NCBI RefSeq assembly: GCF_018449545.1 | Contig: NZ_JAAVUR010000013.1 | Span: 122,689 to 186,688, forward strand | Length of the DNA: 64,000 nucleotides | From: Granulicella sp. dw_53 | GTDB lineage: Bacteria; Acidobacteriota; Terriglobia; Terriglobales; Acidobacteriaceae | Reading direction: 5' to 3' | Notes under the pieces: model-generated | The model's database searches: none | What the model was told of the DNA's origin: nothing | What the model saw: the letters and a program-made list of their open reading frames with translations, nothing else | Translations under genes and position numbers: made by a program | Shown: positions 55,617-64,000 of the stretch, one piece after another | How the letters are laid out: the number at the start of each line of letters is the position of its first letter | Position numbering within the stretch: position 1 is the first letter of the stretch

Positions 55617-56312
55617 CTATTGCCCATAGGTAGCAGTAGCCCCATGCTTCCGGAAGTAGTGCCGGTCAAGCAGCGCCTGCGAGACTCCGGGATGGCCAGG
55701 CACCAGCGTGAGCGTCTTATAAGCCATCTTGGCAACCGCCTCGAGCACAACCGCATTATGCGCAGCATCGTGAGCATCCTTCCCCCACACAAAAGGCGCA
55801 TGTCCAGCCACAAGACAGGCAGGAACGGCAAGCGGATCGATGGCATTGTTCTGGAAGTGCTGGACGATCGCAACCCCAGTCTCATGGACATAACGTCCAC
55901 CACAAGCCTCATCCGAGAGCGGAACGGTGCAAGGAATCGCCCCATAGAAGTAGTCGGCATGGGTAGTGCCAAGCGCCGGAATAGAGAGCCCCGCCTGCGC
56001 AAAGCTGGTAGCAAACTCAGAGTGCGTATGGACGATGGCTCCGATGGAAGGAAACTCCCGGTAGAGCAGCGTGTGGGTGTCGAGATCGGAGGAGGGCTTA
56101 AGGGCGCCATCGACGATCGTGCCTTGGAGATCGGTGACTACCATATGCTCGGGCCGCAGATCGTCGTAGTCCACACCCGAGGGCTTGATGACCATAAGGC
56201 CCTGCTCGCGGTCGACGCCGCTGGCGTTGCCGAAGGTATAGAGGACAAGTCCCCGGCGAACGATTTCAAGGTTGGCTTCGAGGACGGCGGTGCGAAGGTC
56301 TTTCAGCAGCAT
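55617..56312 (-). CDS. araD: AraD, L-ribulose-5-phosphate 4-epimerase
   Basis: The 231-residue protein equals the length of Escherichia coli AraD. The zinc ligands VHTHSEF and VAGHAPFVWG are present, together with KPSSDLDTH (the catalytic Asp region) and the C-terminal Tyr229 in TATYGQ at the same position as in E. coli. It makes D-xylulose 5-phosphate from L-ribulose 5-phosphate, feeding the same pool as XylB. It converges on GH43 with a 6-base gap. Confidence 0.92.
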   Translation of the reverse strand: MLLKDLRTAVLEANLEIVRRGLVLYTFGNASGVDREQGLMVIKPSGVDYDDLRPEHMVVTDLQGTIVDGALKPSSDLDTHTLLYREFPSIGAIVHTHSEFATSFAQAGLSIPALGTTHADYFYGAIPCTVPLSDEACGGRYVHETGVAIVQHFQNNAIDPLAVPACLVAGHAPFVWGKDAHDAAHNAVVLEAVAKMAYKTLTLVPGHPGVSQALLDRHYFRKHGATATYGQ

Positions 56313-56420
56313 GGAGTGGGCCTCTTGAAACTTGGATTTAAGGATACCCGGAAGAACGCACCGTAGCCCACGACTCCGCGAATTGCCTCGAAAGAACACC
56401 GGCTTGATAGAGTAGAAATA

Positions 56421-57662
56421 ATGAAAAGCGATGGATTCACAACCTCTTCTTCTGCTCTGCCGCTGGGCTTTACGTGGGGTGCGGTAGCAGCCGGAATCAA
56501 GGTCAGCGGAAAGCCTGACCTGGCGGCAGCCGTAGCAACAAAAGGAGCAAAGGCCGCGGCGATGTTTACCAGGAACCAGGTAGTAGCCGCTCCCGTAACC
56601 GTAGGGCAGAGACATCTGCTGGGCACCGGCGGACGAGTAGGCGCACTGCTGGTGAACGCCGGCAACGCGAACTGCGCGACCGGCCAGGCAGGCATCGAAG
56701 CCTGCATCCAGACCTGCACTGCCGCCGCCGAGAGCTTCGGCTGCATCTTCGATGAGGTCGTCCCCTCCTCCACCGGAATCATCGGCGTCCCCTTCCCGAC
56801 AGAGAAGGTATTAAACGCATTGCCTACCCTCACCGCCGCCCTGGGCTCGACCCAGGACCACGCAGAGGCCTTCGCGCAGGCGATCCTGACGACCGATACC
56901 AAGATGAAGGTCGCCCGGGCGGTGATCGACGTCGAAGGAGTCGAGGTCCGCATCTTCGGAGCAGCAAAGGGCGCCGGAATGATTCACCCCCAGTTGGTCG
57001 CGCCGGCAGGACCACCCCACGCGACCATGCTGGTCTATCTCTTTACCGACCTCAGCGCCGAGCCCGCCGAGATGAATGCGCTGCTCGCCCCAGCGGTAGA
57101 GCGGAGCTTCAACTCCATCTCCATCGACGGCGATACCTCAACCAACGATACAGTCCTGCTCCTGGCCAGCGGAGCCAGCGGCGTCAAGCTGGACGAGCGC
57201 GTTCAGGAGGCCTTCGCTAACGCTCTGGCGCTGGTATGCGGTTCGCTGGCGCATCAGATCGTCGAGGACGGCGAAGGCGTGGGCCATGTGGTCACCTTGC
57301 ACATCTCCGGCGCTGCCAATGAGGCCGATGCCAAGCTGGTCGCAAAGACCATCGCCACCTCCCCCCTGTGCAAGACAGCCTGGAGCAGCGCCGACCCCAA
57401 CTGGGGCAGGCTCCTGGCCGCCGCCGGGCGGAGCGGCGTGGCCATTGAGGCCGAGCGGATCACGATTGCCATCGGCGCGCAGCCAGTCTTTGAGCACGGA
57501 ATGCGCGCAGCCGGATTCGATGAGGCCGCGACCCACGAGGTAATGCTCCGGCGGGAGTACACCATCTCCATGCATCTCGGCATGGGCGAGGCGGAGTGCC
57601 GCTACATCACCTGCGACCTCACCGAAGAGTATGTCCGGATTAACGCGGATTATTCGACTTAA
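56421..57662 (+). CDS. argJ: ArgJ, ornithine acetyltransferase/N-acetylglutamate synthase
   Basis: The 413-residue precursor has the self-cleavage site in SISIDGDTSTNDTVLLLASG, where the Thr of DTSTND becomes the N-terminal nucleophile of the beta chain. PVTVGQRHLLGTGG and DPNWGRLLAAAGRSGV are further family marks. It transfers acetyl from N-acetylornithine to glutamate in arginine biosynthesis. It is divergent from araD and is the only arginine gene here. Confidence 0.93.
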   Translation: MKSDGFTTSSSALPLGFTWGAVAAGIKVSGKPDLAAAVATKGAKAAAMFTRNQVVAAPVTVGQRHLLGTGGRVGALLVNAGNANCATGQAGIEACIQTCTAAAESFGCIFDEVVPSSTGIIGVPFPTEKVLNALPTLTAALGSTQDHAEAFAQAILTTDTKMKVARAVIDVEGVEVRIFGAAKGAGMIHPQLVAPAGPPHATMLVYLFTDLSAEPAEMNALLAPAVERSFNSISIDGDTSTNDTVLLLASGASGVKLDERVQEAFANALALVCGSLAHQIVEDGEGVGHVVTLHISGAANEADAKLVAKTIATSPLCKTAWSSADPNWGRLLAAAGRSGVAIEAERITIAIGAQPVFEHGMRAAGFDEAATHEVMLRREYTISMHLGMGEAECRYITCDLTEEYVRINADYST

Positions 57663-57773
57663 AGGGCAAATGGCCTCCGAATAGCGGCTGGGGGAGATGA
57701 CGATTCTTTCCTCCAGGATTTATCTTTGTTATGGCCGTATAAGCGCCAGTTTTGCGAGGACTACTTAAACCCT

Positions 57774-60452
57774 ATGACCACGAAGCTTGAAACACCCGCC
57801 AAGCAGGACTTTCTTGAAGAGGTATCAGAGTGGATTGAGGCGTTCGACGACGTCATCGCCAGCGACTGGGAACAGGGCGCGGAACTGCTGGGAGCGCTGA
57901 AGCTGCGCGCACGCGAGGCCGGAGTGCCGACGCCCAGCGAGCTCATTACGCCCTACCGGAACACCATTCCCAAGCACGACGAGGTTCCCTACCCGGGCGA
58001 CCGCAGCCTGGAGCGCCGCGTGGAGGCGCTCATTCGCTGGAACGCCATGGCGATGGTGCATGGCCAGAACAAGAAGGACGCCGGCATCGGCGGGCATATC
58101 TCAACCTATTCGTCGCTCGCCACCCTTTTGGAGGTCGGCTTCAACCACTTCTTCCATGCAAAGTACGGCGAGCAGCCGGGAGATTTCGTTTACTTTCAAG
58201 GACATGCCTCTCCAGGCGTTTACGCCAGAGCCTATCTGGAAGGACGCTTCGACGACGACCGGCTGAAGAACTTCCGGCACGAGCTGCGTTCCACCCCCGG
58301 CCTGTCCTCCTATCCACACCCCTGGCTGATGCCCGAGTTCTGGAACTTCCCGACCGTCTCCATGGGCATCGGACCTCTGAACGCCATCTATCAGGCCCGC
58401 TTTATGCGGTATCTGGAGCATCGCGGGTTGATCGAGAAGACCGACCGCAAAGTCTGGGCCTTCGTCGGCGACGGCGAGACGGACGAAGTGGACACCCTCG
58501 GAGCGATCTCGCTGGGTGCGCGGGAGAAGCTGGATAACCTGATCTTCGTCGTGAACTGCAATCTTCAGCGCCTGGACGGTCCGGTGCGCGGCAACAAGCG
58601 CATCATCGACGAGCTGGAGAGCATGTTCCTCGGTGCGGGCTGGAACGTCATCAAGGTGATCTGGGGCTCGGACTGGGATGAGCTCTTCGACCGCGACCAC
58701 ACCGGACTGCTGCTGCGCCGCATGGAAGAGTGCGTCGACGGCGACTTCCAGACCTTCAAGGCCAAGGATGGAGCCTATCTCCGGCAGCACTTCTTCGGAA
58801 AGTATCCCGAGCTCCTGGAACTGGTAAAAGACAAGACCGATGCGGAGTTGGAGCGGCTGCATCGCGGCGGCCACGACCCGGCGAAGATCTACAACGCCTA
58901 CAAGCGGGCGATCGATCACAAGGGTGGCCCAACCGTGATTCTGGCCAAAACCGTGAAGGGCTACGGCCTCGGAACCGCCCAGGCCAGGAACGCCACGCAC
59001 TCCGAGAAGAAGCTGACCGACGACGGATTGGCGGAGTTCGTAAAGCGCTTCGATATCCCGGTCCCCGAGCAGGCAGCCAAGGACGGAGCCTTCTACCGCC
59101 CAGCCAACGACGCCCCGGAGATCGTCTACATGCAGGAGCGGCGGCGTGAGCTGGGCGGCTATCTGCCCAAGCGCGAAGTACCGGCGTTGAACTTCACCGC
59201 GCCCGCGTTGGCCTCGTTTGCGGAGTGGACCGGTGGATCGAACGGACGTTCGGTCTCGACCACGCTAGGCTTCGTAAGCATCCTGCGTCATCTGATGAAG
59301 GACGCGGCGATCGGCAAGCTGGTCGTCCCCATCGTTCCCGACGAGGGCCGTACCTTCGGCATGGAGTCGGCAATCCGGCAGGTCGGCATCTACGCGCCCG
59401 AGGGGCAGAAGTACAGCCCGCACGACGCGGATATGCTGCTCTACTACCGTGAGGCGCAGGACGGGCAGATCCTCGAGGAGGGCATCACCGAAGCCGGCTC
59501 GATGGCTTCCTTCACCGCCGCCGGAACCGCCTACGCGAACTACAAGGTGCCGACGATTCCCTTCTACATGTACTACTCGATGTTCGGCTTCCAGCGCATC
59601 GGCGACATGGCCTGGGCGTTTGCGGACTCGCGAGGCAAGGGCTTCCTGATGGGCGGAACCGCCGGACGGACCACCATGCTCGGCGAAGGCTTGCAGCACC
59701 AGGACGGCCACAGCATCGTCTTGTCCAGCACCGTTCCCACCTGCATCACCTACGATCCGGCGTTTGTGTACGAGCTGGCCGTCGTGATTCAGGATGGCAT
59801 TCGCCGCATGTACGAGAAGGCCGAGGACGTCTTCTACTACATCACGATGTACAACGAAGACTATGCAATGCCCGCCATGCCAGAGGGCTCCGCGGAAGGC
59901 ATTCTGCGCGGGCTCTACAAGCTGAAGCCGGCCATCAGCGGCGAGGCGGTCGCGCAGCTCTTCGGAAGCGGTCCGATCCTGAACGAGGTGTTGCGTGCCC
60001 AGACCATTCTCTCCGAAAAGTACAACGTACAGACCGATGTCTGGAGCGTGACCAGCTACACCGAACTGCGCCGCGATGCATTGGCGGTGGAGCGTTGGAA
60101 CCGGCTGCATCCGGCGGAGAAGGAGCGGCAGAACTATCTGCAGAAGACTCTGGCTGGAACGCAGGGCCCAATCATCGCGGCCAGCGACTATATGAAGGCG
60201 CTGCCGGATCAGCTCGCTCCTTGGCTGAATGCCGGACCGACGGCGCGTCTGGTCGCTCTGGGCACGGACGGCTTCGGGCGTAGCGACAATCGCGAGCACC
60301 TGCGGCGGCACTTCGAGGTCAGCGCGGAGGCTATCGCAGGCGCAACGCTCTCCAAGCTGGCGCGTGAAGGCAAGTTCAAGCCGAAGGCGGCCCAGAAAGC
60401 TCTGGCGGAGCTTGGACTGGACGTCGAAGCAGCAGATCCGGCACGAGCATAA
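57774..60452 (+). CDS. aceE: AceE, homodimeric pyruvate dehydrogenase E1
   Basis: The 892-residue protein is full length for homodimeric E1. The thiamine-diphosphate motif AFVGDGETDEVDTLGAISLG...NLIFVVNCNLQRLDGPVRGN is intact, with DNL and NCN. Early HGQNKKDAGIGGHISTYSS and QGHASPGVYARAYLEG are typical of AceE, as is the C-terminal DGFGRSDNREHLRRHFEV. It decarboxylates pyruvate for acetyl-CoA. E2 and E3 genes are not in the window. The ATG at 57774 is preferred over 57726 because family similarity begins there. Confidence 0.95.
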   Translation: MTTKLETPAKQDFLEEVSEWIEAFDDVIASDWEQGAELLGALKLRAREAGVPTPSELITPYRNTIPKHDEVPYPGDRSLERRVEALIRWNAMAMVHGQNKKDAGIGGHISTYSSLATLLEVGFNHFFHAKYGEQPGDFVYFQGHASPGVYARAYLEGRFDDDRLKNFRHELRSTPGLSSYPHPWLMPEFWNFPTVSMGIGPLNAIYQARFMRYLEHRGLIEKTDRKVWAFVGDGETDEVDTLGAISLGAREKLDNLIFVVNCNLQRLDGPVRGNKRIIDELESMFLGAGWNVIKVIWGSDWDELFDRDHTGLLLRRMEECVDGDFQTFKAKDGAYLRQHFFGKYPELLELVKDKTDAELERLHRGGHDPAKIYNAYKRAIDHKGGPTVILAKTVKGYGLGTAQARNATHSEKKLTDDGLAEFVKRFDIPVPEQAAKDGAFYRPANDAPEIVYMQERRRELGGYLPKREVPALNFTAPALASFAEWTGGSNGRSVSTTLGFVSILRHLMKDAAIGKLVVPIVPDEGRTFGMESAIRQVGIYAPEGQKYSPHDADMLLYYREAQDGQILEEGITEAGSMASFTAAGTAYANYKVPTIPFYMYYSMFGFQRIGDMAWAFADSRGKGFLMGGTAGRTTMLGEGLQHQDGHSIVLSSTVPTCITYDPAFVYELAVVIQDGIRRMYEKAEDVFYYITMYNEDYAMPAMPEGSAEGILRGLYKLKPAISGEAVAQLFGSGPILNEVLRAQTILSEKYNVQTDVWSVTSYTELRRDALAVERWNRLHPAEKERQNYLQKTLAGTQGPIIAASDYMKALPDQLAPWLNAGPTARLVALGTDGFGRSDNREHLRRHFEVSAEAIAGATLSKLAREGKFKPKAAQKALAELGLDVEAADPARA

Positions 60453-60494
60453 ACTTGTAAAGTCGCAAACTTGATTAGATGATGATCGCGGTAA

Positions 60495-60525
60495 ACGAGG
60501 GTTCCTTTGGAACCCTCGTACTTTC
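60495..60525 (+). terminator. Terminator after aceE
   Basis: CGAGGGTTCC-TTT-GGAACCCTCG is a perfect 10-bp stem, followed by TACTTTCTC. It lies 42 bases after the aceE stop and 24 before the next start. Confidence 0.75.
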
Positions 60526-60548
60526 TCTGGGTACGGAGCGTTTTGACG

Positions 60549-61508
60549 ATGGGTGCGACAGCAGATAGCAGGAACTTGAAGCGTGGGGCCAAGGCCAAGA
60601 AACAAAAAAAGACCAACGGCGATGAAGCCGTAAAGAGCGCAGCAGTCAAAAGCGTGCCAGTCTTTGAGAATCCGCTGGTGCCGAACGTGGTGCTGCGGCA
60701 GATGTACCAGAAGATGGCAGAGTCACGGCTGCTCGGAGAGTACGCGCTGCGAGCCGGGCGCAAGGCAAAGGGTGCAATTGCTTTGAAGTCCACCAACGGG
60801 CAGGAGGCCTGCCGTGTCAGCGTAACCCAGGGATTAGGAGACGGTGACGTTGTGCTCGACTCGCAACCCGGTGAGCTGATGGAGTACCTGTTGGGCGCAA
60901 AGCTGTCCGAGATCCTGCGTCGTCTTAGCGGCGATACCAAAAGCAAGCAGGCGAAGAGCACGGGCGAGACCAAGCCTCTTCCGACGGGTCTGCTGCCGTT
61001 CGTGAAAGAGGCAGAGGAACGCCTCTTCGCCGGGCTGGGTGCCGCACTGCTCCTGAAGCGGTTGAACCGTCCCAACGGCGTTGTCATCTTCGTCGAACAT
61101 AAAGAAGTCTCGAATGGGACATGGCGGCGCGCCTTCACTCTCGCCGCAGCCCAGAATCTGTCCGTAATCTTCGTCTTGTTGGCCGGCGCCAAGCTCGGCA
61201 AGGACAAAGGGAAGGCTGGAGTCAGCGATATAGCACTAAGCTGCGGCGTTCCCGGAATTCCGGTCGACGCAAGCGACGCGGTGGCGCTCTACCGTGTGGC
61301 GCAGGAGACGATGGGCAGAATCCGGAGCGGAGAAGGGGCAGTGCTGATCGAGGGAATTCCCTTCCCTGCACCCGGAGAGGATCGGGCGATAGCCGATCCA
61401 GTCGCAGCGATGAAAGCATCCCTCCTGCAGCGGCAGATCGCAACCGAGGAGTGGATCGCCGGAGTAGAAAAGGAGTTCCGGAGACAGCTCTCCGTTGGAG
61501 CAAAGTAA
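60549..61508 (+). CDS. E1-alpha-like dehydrogenase subunit, apparently degenerate
   Basis: The 319-residue protein follows the layout of the alpha subunit of heterotetrameric 2-oxo-acid dehydrogenases (LRQMYQKMAESRLLGEYAL, GAIALKSTNGQEACRVSVTQ, then VPGIPVDASDAVALYRVAQETMGRIRSGEGAVLIEG). The thiamine-diphosphate motif (GDGA...N) expected around residues 150-200 is not visible; that region reads KRLNRPNGVVIFVEHK...LSVIFVLLAGAKLG. It is likely a non-catalytic or divergent paralogue. The first 30 residues are Lys-rich. It follows aceE after a terminator, so it has its own promoter or relies on readthrough. In-frame 60507 is an alternative start. Confidence 0.65.
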   Translation: MGATADSRNLKRGAKAKKQKKTNGDEAVKSAAVKSVPVFENPLVPNVVLRQMYQKMAESRLLGEYALRAGRKAKGAIALKSTNGQEACRVSVTQGLGDGDVVLDSQPGELMEYLLGAKLSEILRRLSGDTKSKQAKSTGETKPLPTGLLPFVKEAEERLFAGLGAALLLKRLNRPNGVVIFVEHKEVSNGTWRRAFTLAAAQNLSVIFVLLAGAKLGKDKGKAGVSDIALSCGVPGIPVDASDAVALYRVAQETMGRIRSGEGAVLIEGIPFPAPGEDRAIADPVAAMKASLLQRQIATEEWIAGVEKEFRRQLSVGAK

Positions 61509-61702
61509 GCCAATCCATCCGTCCCTCTCTATTTTGGAAAAGTATTGATTCAAAAGGAGAGGGATCGCGGTGAATCTCCCGCAGACTCCAAACTCATGCT
61601 CTCAAACAGGAGGACCGCCACCGAGACGGAATCGATCGTCATGGCGGATTACAAAGTTCCCCTCCCCGCCTCACAGCGGCCCGCTGCAATCGCCGTCCAA
61701 CC

Positions 61703-61731
61703 TTGACGCCAACTCCTCTCCCGCGTAACCT
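61703..61731 (+). promoter_or_regulatory. Promoter of the sulfite reductase transcript
   Basis: TTGACG (-35, 61703-61708) and TAACCT (-10, 61726-61731) are 17 bases apart. The expected start point is 61737-61740, within a few bases of the ATG at 61740, so the upstream frame would be leaderless or nearly so. Confidence 0.5.
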
Positions 61732-61739
61732 TAATATCA

Positions 61740-61835
61740 ATGGTCGCTTCACGCATGCAGTACCTCGCGAACTGTTGCATCTGTTGTCACGATGCCGCGC
61801 GTCACTGCCTTTGCCGACCTTCGATGACCATCTAA
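61740..61835 (+). CDS. Cys-rich leader peptide (upstream frame)
   Basis: A 31-codon frame (ATG at 61740; internal ATG at 61755) contains six Cys codons grouped as NCCICCH followed by HCLC, then ends at TAA 61833-61835. Cys is rare in bacterial proteins, so this density in a short frame just upstream of a sulfite reductase gene is unlikely by chance. No ribosome binding site precedes it, which fits leaderless translation. A terminator-like hairpin begins 30 bases after its stop. Inference: ribosome stalling at Cys codons under cysteine shortage controls readthrough into the reductase gene, as described for polycysteine leader frames in mycobacteria. Confidence 0.65.
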   Translation: MVASRMQYLANCCICCHDAARHCLCRPSMTI

Positions 61836-61864
61836 AGTCCCGAAATACAGCAAATGCATCCCGC

Positions 61865-61891
61865 GCCCACGAAAAACGTGGGCTTTGTTAT
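61865..61891 (+). terminator. Attenuator-type terminator hairpin before sulfite reductase
   Basis: GCCCACG-AAAAA-CGTGGGC is a perfect 7-bp stem with a 5-base loop, followed by TTTGTTAT. It sits between the Cys leader and the reductase ATG (32 bases downstream). A short upstream stretch GCGCG (61797-61801) could pair with CGCGC (61862-61866) and disturb its 5' arm, but this is only 5 bp. Confidence 0.6.
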
Positions 61892-61922
61892 ATCTGCCGC
61901 ACCAAAGGAACCAACACCAGCC

Positions 61923-63656
61923 ATGACCGACGCAGCTACCATCCCGGCCCCTCCCGTCAAAGAGACCAAAGCCCAGAAGTCCGAGCGCCTAAAGCTCGCC
62001 AAGAACCCGTGGGACGCCTGGGACGAGGTCCGTCAGTTCGCCGAGCAGGGCCGCGACTCCGTCCTCCCCGAGTGGACCGGTCTCTACTTCAAGTGGTGGG
62101 GCGTCTATACCCAGGGCGACGGCCTCGGCGTCACCGGAGGAGCCAACGGAGAAGGTAAAGCCTCTGAGTTCTTCATGATGCGCATCGCCCTCCCCAACGG
62201 TATCCTCACCAGCGCCCAGACCCGCGTCATCGGTCAGATCACCAAAAAGTACGCCCGCGACCTCGCCGACATCACCACCCGCCAGAACATCCAGCTCCAC
62301 TGGCTCACCCTCGGCGGCCTCGTCGAAGTCGTCGACGCCCTCACCGCCGTCGGCCTCAGCCCCAAGGGAGCCTGCGGCGACGTCGTCCGCAACGTCACCG
62401 GCTGCCCTATCGCCGGCCTCGACGGCCACGAGCTTATCGACGCCAGTCCCCTCGCCGTCGAGATCGCCCACCAGCTCACCGCCAACCCCGAGTTCTACAA
62501 CCTCCCTCGCAAGTTCAAGATCACCGTCACCGGCTGCCCCCTCTGGTGCTCCTACCCCGAGATCAACGACGTAGCCCTCACCGCCATCAAGCGCACCATC
62601 GACGGCGTGGAAGAGATCGGCTACACCCTGCGCGTCGGCGGCGGCCTCTCCACCGAGCCCCACATCGCCGTCCGCATCCCTGCCTTCATCCGGCAGGATC
62701 AGGCTCTGGACGTCGTCTTCGCCGTCGTCCGCACCTTCCGCGAGCAGGACGCCCTCCGCGAAAACCGCACCCGCGCCCGTATCAAGTACCTCTTCATGCG
62801 CCACGGCTGGACCGCCGAGTCCATGCTCGAAGCCATCGAGGCCAAGCTCGGCTACAAGCTCGACCCCAACCCCGCCGCCTCCGACGTAGTCCCCGACGAC
62901 GTCTACCGCGACCACATCGGTATCACCCCCCAGAAGCAGCCCGGCCTCTCCATCGTCGGAGCCTCCGTCCTCAACGGACGTCTCAGTGGCGAACAGCTCA
63001 TCCAGCTCGCCGACCTCGCCGACAAGTACGGCAACGGCCAGCTCCGCGCCACCATCATGCAGAACATCCTCATCCCCAACGTCCCCAACCGCGAGGCCGC
63101 CGCGCTCGTCATCGAGCTCAACACCCTCGGCCTCCAGGTGGACGTCTCCCCCTTCTGGCGCGGAGCCATCGCCTGCACCGGCACAGAGTTCTGCAAACTC
63201 GCCATCGCCGAGACCAAGGGCTTCAACAAGTGGCTCGTCTCCGAGATGGAAGACCGCCTCCCCGGCTTCGACCAGCAGATCAAGCTCCACGTCACCGGCT
63301 GCACCAACTCCTGCGGCCAGCACTGGATCGCCGACATCGGCCTCGAAGGCAAAAAGATCAAGAAGAACGGAGCCCTCGTCGACGCCTTCTACTTCTGCGT
63401 CGGCGGAGCCGTAGGCAAATACGCCCGCACCGCCCGTCCGCTGGGCTACCGTGCCGCCGCAGAAGACTGCCCCGCCGCCATCGAACGCCTCCTCAACGGC
63501 TACCTCGCCTCCCGCACCGAAGGCGAAGACCTCCGCTCCTACTTCTCCCGCACCGACGACGACACCCTCCGCGCCCAGCTCGCCGGAACCGTCATCGACC
63601 CCGTAGAACGCGACGCCCCACCGGTAGGCGCAGGCCGCCACGCCCCCAGCGAATAA
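61923..63656 (+). CDS. Ferredoxin-type sulfite (or nitrite) reductase
   Basis: The 577-residue protein has the duplicated sulfite/nitrite reductase fold. The siroheme-[4Fe-4S] ligands are CTGTEFC (CX5C) and GCTNSCGQHW (CX3C). The first half includes TTRQNIQLHW and VTGCPIAGLDGHE. Family members reduce sulfite to sulfide or nitrite to ammonia with ferredoxin. The Cys-rich leader upstream and the siroheme synthase gene downstream favour assimilatory sulfite reduction. The start at 61923 follows AAGGAACCAACACCAGCC; a longer frame from 61854 would run through the terminator hairpin. Confidence 0.9.
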   Translation: MTDAATIPAPPVKETKAQKSERLKLAKNPWDAWDEVRQFAEQGRDSVLPEWTGLYFKWWGVYTQGDGLGVTGGANGEGKASEFFMMRIALPNGILTSAQTRVIGQITKKYARDLADITTRQNIQLHWLTLGGLVEVVDALTAVGLSPKGACGDVVRNVTGCPIAGLDGHELIDASPLAVEIAHQLTANPEFYNLPRKFKITVTGCPLWCSYPEINDVALTAIKRTIDGVEEIGYTLRVGGGLSTEPHIAVRIPAFIRQDQALDVVFAVVRTFREQDALRENRTRARIKYLFMRHGWTAESMLEAIEAKLGYKLDPNPAASDVVPDDVYRDHIGITPQKQPGLSIVGASVLNGRLSGEQLIQLADLADKYGNGQLRATIMQNILIPNVPNREAAALVIELNTLGLQVDVSPFWRGAIACTGTEFCKLAIAETKGFNKWLVSEMEDRLPGFDQQIKLHVTGCTNSCGQHWIADIGLEGKKIKKNGALVDAFYFCVGGAVGKYARTARPLGYRAAAEDCPAAIERLLNGYLASRTEGEDLRSYFSRTDDDTLRAQLAGTVIDPVERDAPPVGAGRHAPSE

Positions 63657-63754
63657 CCAGGCCGCACTCCCAGGACCGCTCTTCGCCACAGAGCGAAGAG
63701 CGGTCCCGCGCGCGCATCCTCCACCTCCCGCTATCATCAAAGAGGAGCACTGCT

Positions 63755-64000
<246 letters not shown>

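Larger units (their letters stand above)
61509..61922 (+). promoter_or_regulatory. Leader region of the sulfite reductase operon
   Basis: This gap carries, in order, a promoter (61703-61731), a Cys-rich upstream frame (61740-61835) and a terminator-like hairpin (61865-61891). Taken together they form a candidate attenuator. The first 190 bases hold nothing I recognise. Confidence 0.6.

Noticed and set aside
59265..60605. 446-codon minus-strand frame over aceE
   Set aside because: It is a shadow of the aceE coding sequence, which has a full set of family motifs.
61989..63740. 583-codon minus-strand frame over the sulfite reductase gene
   Set aside because: It is antisense to a gene with intact siroheme/Fe-S motifs and its Gly/Val/Asp/Glu-rich composition is the usual shadow of high-GC coding sequence.

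Overview
The window is most likely a piece of an Acidobacteriota genome (family Acidobacteriaceae, for example Granulicella, Edaphobacter or Terriglobus). The evidence is two roughly 1,200-residue TonB-dependent receptors with an N-terminal carboxypeptidase-regulatory-like domain, GH36, GH97 and GH43 glycosidases, a DUF5107-TPR protein, the futalosine-pathway enzyme MqnD, and structured intergenic repeats. This placement is inferred from gene content; no database search was run. No insertion sequence, prophage, plasmid origin or CRISPR array is visible. The last 60-70 bases are almost pure C and look like failed sequence at a contig end.

Layout. 0-3.7 kb: the end of a dihaem cytochrome c peroxidase-like gene, an FtsB-like division protein, bioY, mqnD and tRNA-Lys(CUU). 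3.8-6.6 kb: a copA-copB copper resistance operon. 6.7-13 kb: a mixed set with an alpha/beta hydrolase and divergent AraC regulator, an old yellow enzyme, a duplicated cupin-like exported protein, a beta-carbonic anhydrase and a small glycine-rich secreted protein. 13.3-15.9 kb: a large exported protein of unknown function. 15.9-30.5 kb: a carbohydrate-use region with GH36 alpha-galactosidase, a LacI regulator, GH97, a TonB-dependent receptor, an MFS sugar porter and a DUF5107-TPR protein. Matching inverted-repeat operators lie just downstream of the -35 boxes of the receptor gene and of the DUF5107/porter operon. 30.8-37.4 kb: glutathione peroxidase, a second TonB-dependent receptor, a degenerate receiver protein, an isolated nuoI and a small secreted protein with a sulfite-oxidase-like fold. 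37.4-46.5 kb: hairpin repeats, a His/Met-rich membrane protein pair, a methyltransferase, a cupin, a UbiD decarboxylase, a NagX-like acyltransferase and a TonB protein. 46.6-51.4 kb: a DedA-rhodanese fusion, dps, and an emrA/tolC pair. 51.7-56.3 kb: pentose use (xylB, a Gfo/Idh oxidoreductase, GH43, araD). 56.4-61.5 kb: argJ, aceE and a degenerate E1-alpha-like protein. 61.7-64 kb: a sulfite reductase gene followed by a truncated siroheme synthase gene.

The most striking signal lies upstream of the sulfite reductase gene. A short reading frame with two CC pairs and a C-L-C (six Cys in 31 codons) starts almost at the predicted transcription start. It is followed by a terminator-like hairpin and then by the reductase. 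This has the layout of a cysteine-sensing translational attenuator for assimilatory sulfur reduction, resembling the leaderless polycysteine upstream frames described in mycobacteria. Other leads are the two shared LacI-type operators, a three-copy double-hairpin repeat, an E1-alpha paralogue without a visible thiamine-diphosphate motif beside aceE, and a His/Met-rich exported protein translationally coupled to a ten-helix membrane protein.
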